Below, in pieces: positions 45,465 through 56,179 of a stretch of 64,000 nt of DNA (the first letter of the stretch is position 1; each line of letters starts with the position of its first letter). Where the stretch lies: assembly GCA_003864495.1 (NCBI GenBank), contig ML133442.1:399231-463230 (forward strand), written 5' to 3'. The position numbers and the translations under genes were made by a program. Source of the DNA: Nemopilema nomurai (taxonomy: Eukaryota > Cnidaria > Scyphozoa > Rhizostomeae > Rhizostomatidae). Below the pieces are notes generated by a model. That model was not told the DNA's origin and did no database searches. It worked only from the letters and a program-made list of their open reading frames with translations.

Positions 45465-45649
45465 AAGGATCATAGAGAGCGCGGAAAATGGCTAGAGAGG
45501 GGCAGTGCGGATAAATGGCTTGGACTCGAGTGCTGGCTTGAAAGCATGACCCAATAGCTCAGCGGTAGAGCACTTGGCGTACAAAGTCAGGGGTCGTGAG
45601 TTCGAGTTCCACTCGGGTCGGTTATTTTTCCGCTCTCTCTATGATCCTT
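45465..45649. mobile_element. Small non-autonomous element with 24-bp terminal inverted repeats around a tRNA-like unit
   Basis: Left end 45465-45488 begins AAGGATCATAGAGAG; right end 45626-45649 ends CTCTATGATCCTT. The two 24-base ends are inverted copies with one mismatch. The 185-bp interval encloses a 73-base tRNA-like sequence with Pol III boxes and a T5 run. No transposase frame is present and no clear target-site duplication is visible. The arrangement fits either a MITE-like element carrying a tRNA-like gene or a SINE with hairpin ends. Confidence 0.6.
45548..45620 (+). tRNA. tRNA-like sequence (pseudogene or SINE head), apparent anticodon ACA
   Basis: Folds as a cloverleaf. The acceptor stem GACCCAA/TCGGGTC has one A-C mismatch. 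The D arm is GCTC-AGCGGTA-GAGC, the anticodon arm TTGGC-GTACAAA-GTCAG (with two G-U pairs) and the T arm GTGAG-TTCGAGT-TCCAC. The A box (TAGCTCAGCGG) and B box (GTTCGAGTTCC) are intact, and a Pol III-type T5 terminator follows at 45625-45629. Oddities are two bases instead of one between the D and anticodon stems, one mismatch in the T stem, and an ACA anticodon (Cys UGU), whereas eukaryotic tRNA-Cys normally uses GCA. Together with the flanking inverted repeats this favours a tRNA-derived element over a working tRNA. Confidence 0.5.
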
Positions 45650-47580
45650 AATAAAATTATAAGATAATTTGAGGCATTATATGGACGGAAAACGATGAGA
45701 CTGTAAGGCCAGCCAACAGTGATAACCTCCAACATGGAAGTAAAAACTACTTGCGAACAGTTTCCAGAAAGAGCCCTTTGCCCAATGGTCGTTTGATCCG
45801 TCTGATCAATTAAGAAAGTCAAAGAGGATTTGGCTGGTGGTAGAGGAAGACCAAAACCAGAATTAGATCATCCAAAACCAAAGGTCGTCAATAGTTCTGG
45901 GCGTTTTTTCTAAAACCTACCAATGCATTCTCATTAAGAGACTAAAATAGAGGCAGCCGCGTTAACAACAGAGACTTGAAACATGCAAAATTATAATCGG
46001 AGCAGGCCTAGCTGTTCAATACCAAAATGCAATAAAACTAAGAGTTTAGGATCTATATTTAATCCTTATTTGATCGTTCGTTCTGCCACAGAATCCGAAG
46101 TGATCTGTTCTCCCAAATTTCAATTTTTAATCTATCAGTTGAATTAGGTATTAACAAGAGATACGATTAAAGTCGGTTCATAATGGATTAAACATTGCAG
46201 TGGCACATACCTTATAAAATTTTTAATAGATTCTGTTGAGTTAGAAAAGAAAAATAATCATTCGCTGTTGTGAGAAAGTAATCACTCTGCGAAGATGTTT
46301 CTTAATTATCATTGATGATATAAGAATAGTAAATAAAAATGACATTAATGCTGTTAACCTTGATAAATCGTATTTACACGGTATCATGCCTTGTCCAATC
46401 ATAAATTATCACGATAGTCAGCCAACATAAGAAAGAGACAAAGATCTTCTTAGCAACCGAGATAAACATTTGCACAAAAACAACGCAAGAAACAATATCT
46501 AAATGAAATAATGGCTTAATAAACATTTCACGACATTATTGAGTCCAAGTTTCAGTTTTGGTGGTCTATTTTTGCTTTACTTTTTCACATTACAACATTT
46601 AATGACTTTAAGAGTTTCTATTATTAAGAACGAAATGTCTTTTGGTAGAGGCTTTTTGCACTCGACACAGAAGTTTTAATGCGGACGAAAATGAACTCAT
46701 TTTCATGAGAGCCGCGGAAACTACTGGCCTTTTCTAAGTGCTTTCAAAAATTTAGCTTAAATTCTGATTATTGTGTTCTTAAACAGCGCAGGTAAAAACG
46801 AATTTAGACAAAAACAATATTCCTAATATCTGAGCTCACAAAAAGAAATATTGGAGGGTTTAAGCTTATTGCTTCTAAAAACAACTCATTAAGTTTGCTA
46901 TTAGGTCGCAGTTTATCTAATTTAAACAGCAGGGAATGGTTTACTCACTGACAAAGAAGGTCGTGGGACATGTAGAAAACAGACTTATATGCTCCACAAA
47001 GTTATTAAGATTTCAGAAGTTTATGTTCTATTGCCATCAATGGGACTTTTATGTTCATACTACCAATAGAGAAACATAAGCCGACGAGCCCGTTGTAATT
47101 ATTGCAATACACCGAATTGAATGAATGTATGCATAGAGTTTACTATCTTTTTTTAATACCAATATCTACAATATCCACTATATACATGTCTACATCATTA
47201 TTTCGCATCTGCAGCACAGAAGTGGTTACCAATGACCCACAGTTAGACCTTTTTATGAAAAGTGGCAAAAATGTTCGAGGCAAAAGCGGCAAAATCATCG
47301 AGATTGTGGCAAAGAAAAATAATAAGGCAGCATTTCTACAGAGGGTAGAAGGGGCTGCCCCCGCTGTCCCTTTGCTGTAGATGCCCGCTCTTTCAGGTAT
47401 GTTAAAAGAGTTTTTGGCACCCGTCCTAAAGGAATTCATTCAGAAACTGATATCACTACATCTATATTTAGCGCCGTAGAAGTTTCTCATAACAACAGTA
47501 TTATGAAAAGGAAGCGACGGTATTTCATTGTCACAAAAAGTTCATGTTTGGAGCTGCAAACGCAACAGTAATTGCCGGTC

Positions 47581-47639
47581 TATTGTAGATAAGAGCCTAT
47601 TGTAGATAAGGAAGACTCACCCTGCCTATTGTAGATAAG
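47581..47639. repeat. Three spaced copies of a 13-15-bp motif
   Basis: TATTGTAGATAAG occurs at 47581-47593, 47598-47610 and 47627-47639; the last two are preceded by CC. The spacing is irregular (17 and 29 bases). Confidence 0.75.
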
Positions 47640-50583
47640 GGATAACAAGAAAAAATGGCCAATTAAATCATTGCCTAATCAATGCATTGAAACCAGGGAT
47701 CCGTTAAATACACTCATTTTTTTCAAGAAACTAAGGTCCTGTGTTGATAGGCTTTTTTGTTAATTTTCTGGCCATTTCGCAAGCAAATACTTCTGACGTG
47801 TTTTTTCTTTTGATTAAATGTGCTAATTTGAAGATGGAAGTATGAACGATTGCATATCAAGCCCCATACAACCTTGCCCCATACAATCTCATGCCAAGGG
47901 GAAAGTTGCAAAATATAGTGGAGTTGAATGTTGTGACTCTTTCTAGTGTCAACTCGGAAAATTAAAACTGCAAATCATAAACGTCTCTTAGTTTCTTTAA
48001 TATGGGTAGGGTTTTTTCTTAACTTTCGAAAAATTGTGTCTACCGTTTCTTAGCGTGTTTCCTAAAAAATGAGTGTATTACAGATCTTGGATCTTGAACA
48101 CAAAGAGGGCACAAACGTATGATTGTGACGGGGAACATGTGATATTACTAAAGATATCGTGATTGAATGCTCAGACAAATTATTTAAGAGAAGACCAAGA
48201 ATTATGAAAAGAAGGTCATTTCAAAGAGCAGAGGTTTATTGCAGTGTGGTCTTTGACAATAGATATATCTTTGGTGACAGAATGTTTATTTTGCCACAGA
48301 GGGTCGACCAGGACAGCGGGACACTGCCGCGAGGCTAGCACGTCTGGCGTTTGAAAAAAAGCAAAAGAGCTTTCCTTTTTAGTAGTCTATAGTCGAGCAG
48401 TGTTTGAAGTTGCTTGGAAATTGCTCCTGAATACGATCTGAGTATCAAACATTGTTCAGGCCATCTATAGCATAACCCGTGACTCAAAGGAGAGGATATC
48501 CGGTATGAAATGCTGATCATATAAGAACAATACTTGATGACGAGAAGTGTTTTATCCGTGATGACTCATTTCCAAAGTCTTTCGGCTGGCAACAATTTTC
48601 CCCGGAGCGTATAGGGTGCTTGTTGATCAAGAAATGAAACTAAATCAAAACCAAACTAAAATATAAGAATCAAAAACATTGTAGAGATCCCAAGAACACG
48701 AGGGATGCTTCTGGCAAATAAAATTTTGACATGATCCTTCACAGAATATTATCTAAGCGAAAACTCGAAAAGCCAAAAGACGAATCAACATGTGCTACTT
48801 CATACAACATGTGTTACTTCATATAACATGTTAATTCATCCTTGCTGTAAATTTTGTTATAGATAATAATTATCGAAAGAGTCCCAAAGTGTGTGGCTTT
48901 CAAAATTCATTTTGGGTTCCTTATCCAATACGTGCCGTTTGTTAGCTACAGAACATGTGTTAGCTACTGAACAACAGACAAGGTCTGGGAGAGAGTTTGC
49001 GTCAATTCGATATTGTATTGGCTAGCTATGCCAATTACTTCGACTAACGCGACTCCTAGGTTCCGCGAGTGCAGAGACATGTGAACTGCGGAGTTCGTAT
49101 TTACTGTCCGACCTCGGATTGGAACAGGCTTACGTCCTTCATCGACATGGCCAGAATCATATCTTCTTCTAACGCCCCCCCCCCTATATTTGATCATTGA
49201 TGCCCATATGACACCCCCAATCCTTGAGGTTTGTTAGCCTCTTTCGGAGTTAGAGATATATTTACACCCGCTTTTTAGAACGGGAAACCAATGAAGGCAA
49301 TGAAATCCTTCCAAAACATCTAAACATCAATCGGAAATGATGTTGGCTACAAAGCATAGATCCATGCTGGAACGTACTTACTTATGTTATGGCATCCCTT
49401 CATTGTAAGAGAAAATCATGCAAAGATCATTCAGTGTGCTGTAGCGTTTACAGCGAAAATTTAAGCAAAGTTGCCTGTTTACAAGTTGTGGAAATGATTT
49501 AGATCTCGTCTTATTGTAAGTTGATATATATATCCTTTCTAATTAAATAGTCTAGGTTATGTTAATTCTAAATAACTCTCAAAACTTCAAATCAACGAAT
49601 GAACGAAGGAACGAATGAATGAATTACACTTAAATTGAATAACAAAAAAAGATTGACACCAAAGATCGAAAACAATCAGTATTGTTATCACTTGTTTGTA
49701 ACAGAAGAACGGAAAGGTAATATGGTCGTATTGAATTATACCAAACAATGATGACAGTTGAATGACGATTAGATTATTTGCCTAGAACTGAGAAGGACTG
49801 TGTAATAAGGTTGAGGCACGAAATCGTGTGATTTAGTGCAGTATTTAGTTCTTCAAATGGCTTTGCAGCATAGTGGGAATACCAATCGAACATTGCATTG
49901 ATGCTCCTCAGAACTTATCGATATTTCTCTGAATGGGTTTCTAAACTTCATATTCACCTCTTATTCTACTACATAAACAACTTATTTTACAATTACATAT
50001 TATGCTTCTTATTCCACTCTTATTTGCGATATGTGACATTTCGATGAGGAGAAAAATGCAGTTGCGTCTGGTGAGTACTGATCGTAGCTATTATCGATTT
50101 TCATCAACTACTAAAACGGGTTAATTTCGCATTCTTACTAAGATGATTTACTTTTGACAAAACTGCTTTAGTATCATCATTAGAGTTTCACTAGCCCCTT
50201 CCTCTTCCAAGTGGTTAAAGCAGCTACTCTTGAAAATAAAGCTTTTCAACTTTTTACAACGAAACATGCCTATGACGCTTCTAATAACTTCTCAGTACGT
50301 TTTAACTTAATTGCGTTTTTTCTCTATGGACAGTCCTTTACAATGCTGCAGTAGTATCGTGTTAAAATAGCATAAATATACAATTAATGGCCTCTGCACC
50401 TAAATGGCTTTCAATCTGATTTTTGTCCAGCTTGATTACCTTTGGACTTTTGAAGTGACAATCCGCGATGAACGATCGATTCAAAAATCGTTTTCGTGAC
50501 CTTATGGCATGATGGCATTTAAAACGCCAACACCTAAGCGATGGTAGGCTGCAGCTTCTGCAGTTTCTCTTCTTTGCTTACCC

Positions 50584-50733
50584 AGACGAGGCAAAAGACA
50601 TCGACTACTGCACCGAGGCGAGGCAAAAGGATCGACTCCTGCACAGAGGCGAGGCAAAGACATCGACTCCTGCACAGAGGCGAGGCAGTGAGATTGAATT
50701 CTGCACCCAGGCGAGGCAAAGCATCGATTCCTG
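50584..50733. repeat. 31-bp tandem repeat, about five copies
   Basis: Unit built from GAGGCGAGGCAAAGACATCG followed by ACTCCTGCACA. The central copies are nearly identical and the outer ones diverged. It is GC-richer than the surrounding DNA. The 182-residue minus-strand frame 50534-51082 runs through it and owes its C-terminal Leu/Cys/Arg repeats to the array. It is probably not a gene. Confidence 0.9.
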
Positions 50734-52109
50734 AAGCCCGAAGCATCAGAAAATAGCAGTTACTGGCATGAGGCGACAGTATATTTAAGAACCTAAAGCT
50801 TGTATGAATGGGGAAGAAAGGGACGTTGGTATAAAATATGAAAAGGTTGATGTCGAAATGGGCCTGATTCGACGATGAGCTTCCAAAGGTTTTAGAGTCT
50901 TTTCCTATAATAATGTTCGTGATAATAGCGGTGAAAAGACAAAAATAGCAACACATCGCCTTTGGGCTGCAAATCGAAGGCTGCTTGGCAAAATTTACGA
51001 TGGAGCCGACCGCGGTGTTGCTGGTTTGGTTAAGGAAAATGATGAATAGTGTTTGAAAAACAACACAAAACAAAGAATTCACCCCCCACCCAGACGGTTA
51101 AAACCTCACTTGCGTTGTGTTTGAAGAGCCAGATCAACTGGGGGAATTCACGGTAACATGAGGAGACGGCCAGTCGAGGAAATGCGCATAAGAATGTGCT
51201 TCTAATCCAGTGAGAATATTTCATTCAGTAAGGATAAGGAGATCTGTTCTTCGTCTCTACAGATTTAATCAAACTGGTCATGTTCGTCTCCCAGCCAAAA
51301 CTGTTGTTTATCTTCTGAAAATCTTCTGACACGATCAGATTCACCTCGGAGCTACGAGAGCAGCCGTTCAGCAAATCATTTTGACACCGTGAAAGCTGCC
51401 GTTGGAAGCTTTGCCATAGAGTGCCATTACCGTCTCTAGGCAACTCGAGGGAAGTTCCTGGACGTCACATTCACCATACTGGGACTGTGATGAATGGATG
51501 ATTTGTATCTTTAATTAGGTTATAGTAGTTAGTTAGCTTTCACTAGTTAGGTCATACGACCATTACCTCTTTTATTGCAGGATAGATTGAAACTGCATAA
51601 CTTACTAATTTCTACTTCTTTTGAATATTTCATTTAAATGCTTTGAATTCAAAAAGGGTACTGCCCAAAAGAGAGAAAACGATGAATAGCCAGTAAAAAC
51701 TATGCCTGGCCCCAAGAATTAAAGATGAATGATGCAAAATCCCTCCCTCTCCCATCCCCACAACCACCCCCTTAAAAAGTCACTGCTTCAGGACTCACCA
51801 ATGAAAACAACATGCAAAACTAAGGGCTAATTTGGCTAATGATAACAAGAAAAATCCCTTTTATGCGCATTTTCATTCAACACAAAATGGCGTGCCCCTG
51901 TCGTCGACCTCTTCTACGAAGCATACCCAACGGTAGTAACTCAACTGCAATTAACAACAGCAGCAACAGCAATCATTCGGACAATTTCAAACGGTGTCCA
52001 GTGGCAAGGGCAAGTGAAGCATGGAATAACTAGCATGGTAACAAGAGCATTGCTTGTGGAACACCTTGTTTATTTAGGTAAATAGCAATGCCCGCGTGCA
52101 GTTTTCTAG

Positions 52110-52259
52110 TGTCAAGTCAATGGCTCCGATTGAACCATTCAAAGTAGTTGATACATTCGGAGATACAGTAAACAATAAAGTTGATGATTCGTCAAAACAC
52201 GCTCAGTTTGTTCACTGTGAATCGCCTTTGGAAGACTATGCAATCAGCCTACCTGCAAA
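52110..52259 (+). CDS. Candidate short exon or small ORF, unrecognised
   Basis: A plausible acceptor (gtgcagttttctag) at 52109 opens a stop-free stretch that includes ATGGCTCCG at 52120 and reads MAPIEPFKVVDTFGDTVNNK, then a Ser/His-containing segment ending LEDYAISLPAK before TGA at 52261-52263. The last bases (CAAA|gtgagc) also form a usable donor, so it could be an internal or first exon, or a 47-residue ORF. The codon mix is even and acidic, more protein-like than the neighbouring frames. No family is recognised and no partner exon was found. Confidence 0.2.
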
Positions 52260-52263
52260 GTGA

Positions 52264-55200
52264 GCTGTAGTTAGCAAATTAGGTCAATATACCACAACTT
52301 CAATATACAATTTCTGGAAAACGGGGGTAGTAGTTTGCAACTGTGTTGAATGGAACTACTTGATGGGATAGAACTACTTCTAACGCCCTCTCGGCTCCTT
52401 GACAAGTAGCTGTAGACAACAACCTATTTCATTATTCGCTTGTTTCTTATTTGACAGATTTTTTTTCGAAACAACGTTTTCCTCTTAAAATATTTTCTTT
52501 CAAGCAACCAGTGTTATGAAGAAAGAAACATGATTGGTTTTTTATATTGACTAGGAAAGTTTTAAGCACATAAACGTTTTCAAAGCCCCTAAAAAATCAA
52601 TGTTTTGCTATAAAATCAATCCTCATCTGATGCTACAAAGAGTCATTCATTTTCATTTTCTTCCATACACTTGAGAGAAACTAATGGAAAAAATTCCATT
52701 GTCTGAAAATTAATTCAGTTTTTCTCAAAAATGATATGCTATATTATACCAGTCAGCTTGCAAAGAAATGTGATACAATTCAAAGCTTAACCGTATTGGC
52801 CACGCTGAACAATACACACATGACGTCACTGGATGGCCTCCATGAAAGCTAGAGTATGCAAACACTTTGCAACGTACAACGTGCGTGTTTGAGTTGGTTT
52901 ACGTACATTCAAATATTGCGTATGAACTCACCCCATACAATCAAAATGGAACCCATGCTTTTGGAGAGTTTCCAACCACAGGACACATGAACTGCAATAG
53001 AGTTTCTAGTTAAACATGGTGGCAAAGTTTGATGGCTTTAATCAAACATAACGGAATATAAACAGTGTCTACTTATTTGAGCTTGCAAGTGGACATGCTT
53101 GCGAAGAACATCTAGATATGTTGTACTGAAGATTATGCGCGGACACACAGTAATAACAGAATTAAACCCAAGGAACATGTAAAGGGTCAAGAACAGAAGG
53201 GGTTAGGGTAAAGAGATACGAGCAACTGAAACAGAAAGGGAGAAACACCAGCTTGGTTTTATTCGCTAAAAAAGAAAACTCTCGACTTTTTAGAAAACTT
53301 TTTAGAAAACTAAAAAAGAATATAAAGGATATATGCATACGCAAAAGACAAAAGCCAATGATGAATCGCAGAGAGGCAGCCCATTTCGATTAAGATAATT
53401 CTATTTTTTTTATTTGGATTTTCAAGTAAAGATGTTTGATTACAATCTAAAAGAAAAAACTTAAAACTACCAGCTTTGTCGGCATGCAGCTATAGGCCTT
53501 GTCTCAGAAGAGAGCCAATGTTATATAAATGGATAATACTGAAGATGTTGGTAAGAAATATGAAGGCATGCAAGCAGGTGAAGGAGCCAACTTTCAAAAG
53601 TGTCGATGTGCTGTGAATATTGTCTATGCGCGACCCCGGGGTAGGCCCACAATGTTAAAGCGAGGGCTGATATCAAGTATGTGTGTGTGTGGGAGGTCTC
53701 GGAAGAGCGGGCTTAACATATAGATTTCACAAGCCTTACAGTAGCAAGTCATATGTCTCTTTAATACGGTCTTTAAACCGTTAGCTTATGAGTGAAATTT
53801 GCAGAAGGTCTTCATGAACATGTCGTGAACCACAACTTATTATCCCTTTGTTGCCGGGAAAGTCTTTGCCCGGCCATTACTCGCATTCCTTGGCATCAGA
53901 ATAACTGTCGCGAGAATGGGTGTTTACTCGTGGGTTAGCGTGATTCGATGCTCTCCAACGATGGCAGTCGCTGTAGGCTGAGTTGAGTGCATACATTGTC
54001 AAGCATGGTCGCACTTGTGTTCACATACTTGGCGCTGCCAACTTGCGCGCCCGTACTTTGTGTCTGGGCAGAGTTTGGTCACATTAAATGTTGTTTGACT
54101 TAGAAACTGTATTTACCTAACCTCTTGACCTAGTGATGGTGATAAGAATTTTCTTGCACTTAGCTTTTTAAAGAGAGAACATGACCACATACAATGATTG
54201 TGGCTACCACAATTCTTTCAACATTATCAATAAAATCAGTAATTCTATCCTACAAGCCGCACGCTCACCCTCGCTTACGGCAGAGTGCGTCATTGTCCCT
54301 TCAAAATGGCCATCTCGCAACAACACTGCGACAACATTCAGGGCTAATTCTCTTACGGGTCCTTTAGAATTATTAAGACGGCACAAATGCCTTTTCAAAT
54401 ACAAGCTGGTAATAAGAAGCGAGAGTATGTTCCGTTAAAGCAGGGTCTGAAAATGAGAATGTAATTGACCAATCCATCTGCTCTCATGTGGACGTAATGC
54501 TCTTAATTACTATTCCCAGAGTAAGATTTCAGCTGCCAATGATCCCTATACTCAGTACCGATAGTCACGCGGGGCGCAGACGGAGAAACTTTTCCTGAGC
54601 AACGTGCCATTTGCGTCACATTGCGTAATTGGGGCAAATAAAACGTGACATTGCACGCAAGCCTGACATCATTGATGCGTTTGTGCAAAGTTCTCAACAT
54701 CGGCTCGCACGGTTAGTAAAATGGCGGCCCGCGAGTTAGAAAGCATCAGATCAGTAAGATTTTCTGATTGCAAGGCAAGAGTCTCACCAAAGGTTCACAT
54801 GACGAGCATTTTATGAGCCAGGTGATACAAATGACGCATTGAAAAAGCATTATCAATGCCTTTACCCAAAGGGGCTATATAACTCTAATAGAAAATATTT
54901 GCTTTCTCACATGATAGAGAGAGGAGCAAGTACAGACGACTAACAGGCCACAATGCAGCAGTTCTTAACAGCACTGTCTTGGAGCAAACTTTACCTTTAA
55001 TCAACGCATTTGTGAATCTGTTAAAGATAGCGGATTAAAAGCTGATACTGTAAAAATGATCCATTAAGATTCTAATCTGGCTCAACCCAAGAAAATGATT
55101 GATTGTTTTATCTGTGGGAAATATTAAATTAACTTACCATGAAAAGTGCATGAATCTGTCATTGCGTGAAAACAACTCTCTCATCTAAATTAGTCGCAAA

Positions 55201-56052
55201 ATTGTGTATATAAAGTCTCTGCCAAACTCTGACCCTGGAAAGATGTCAATAAAAATAATGTCCAGTATAACGACCAATCTTCAAGAATTAACTACTATGC
55301 ATTGCTGATCCCCTTAAAACTCTTAAATGGCTATTTTTCAAGAGATCGAGATGAGCCAAAAAGCCATAGCGAGGATCATTGGTAATTTGATCTGTCTACT
55401 TTCTTGTCCACATTTTCAAATGTAAAAAATTGAAGGAATATCAACCAGTGTTTATTTTCAATCAAAACTGCTAAAGCAGAAATCCCTACAAAATAGCAAA
55501 AAGCATGGCAGCTGGAAGCAATAGTTTATTTGTCATGAAGTTTAAAGCACTCAAATATCCCTTATTTTCAAATCAACATAAGAGCTCATTTTAAATTAAG
55601 GTCTAAAAATGACTAACCACTAGGCTAATTTAGACTTAAAACGTTGAGATCTGATTAAGAAAAACAAGTATATAGAGAACTCATCATTTCATAGATAAAA
55701 AACTGTCACTGGAGGCTTAGACCAAAAAGCTTTGAGGCTTTTGATATTTAGAAGAACAAATATTATGATGAAAATGACTGAAGCAATAGGCCAATTGTTC
55801 CATTTCAACGGTACAATATTATCTTCAGGAAGTTGTTGCCAAAAGTGTGTAGTGAATTCTTAATTGTCTACACTGTCGTTCTCGAGACACTCTTTTGGCA
55901 AAGAGCGCATGGAGATTTCTTAAGAATATCGTGACTGCTATATAGCTACTTCTAACACACCACGGTCAACTTCCCTACCTTCAATGGCAATTTATAATCT
56001 CTTATATAATCAGAAATTAGTAGGGTATGAAAAAACACTATTAATTACTTAC
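52264..56052. other. Unassigned DNA
   Basis: No supported gene. At 54721 a strong Kozak ATG (aaaATGG) opens MAARELESIRS on the plus strand and reaches a gtaaga donor at 54754, a first-exon-like arrangement in a locally GC- and CpG-richer patch (54540-54740). No matching downstream exon was found. Confidence 0.4.
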
Positions 56053-56179
56053 CATTTGGTAAATTGATGTCACCGAGCCATGTTTAACAGGTACATGTGA
56101 CGATTGTGGGTCAGCCATGTTGCTAGGCCTGTTTTGAAATTCAGCGGGAATCGCAACCTCGATACCATTTCCTAAACTG
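56053..56179 (-). CDS. Candidate exon with possible start codon, unrecognised
   Basis: A pyrimidine-rich acceptor (cctccctttcag, a CAGCAG tandem acceptor) and a consensus donor (CAAATG|gtaagtaatt) bracket 127 bases that are open in one frame. Within it, AACATGG at 56118 starts MADPQSSHVPVKHGSVTSIY and two more residues to a phase-0 donor, so it may be a first coding exon with a 5' UTR portion. No domain is recognised and no downstream partner was found by eye. The splice signals are good, but the length is within chance for this much DNA. Confidence 0.25.

Larger units (their letters stand above)
45650..52109. other. Unassigned DNA
   Basis: AT-rich sequence with a three-copy CCTATTGTAGATAAG motif (47581-47639), a 31-bp array (50584-50733) and a 10-base C run (49175-49184). 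Minus-strand frames at 48964-49197 and 51225-51443 have more even codon composition than their surroundings, but no motif or splice evidence strong enough to call. No gene is assigned. Confidence 0.5.

Noticed and set aside
51225..51443. Minus-strand frame (and a second overlapping frame reading QYGECDVQELPSSC) with even codon use
   Set aside because: Two competing frames, no clear donor or acceptor pairing, no recognised family.
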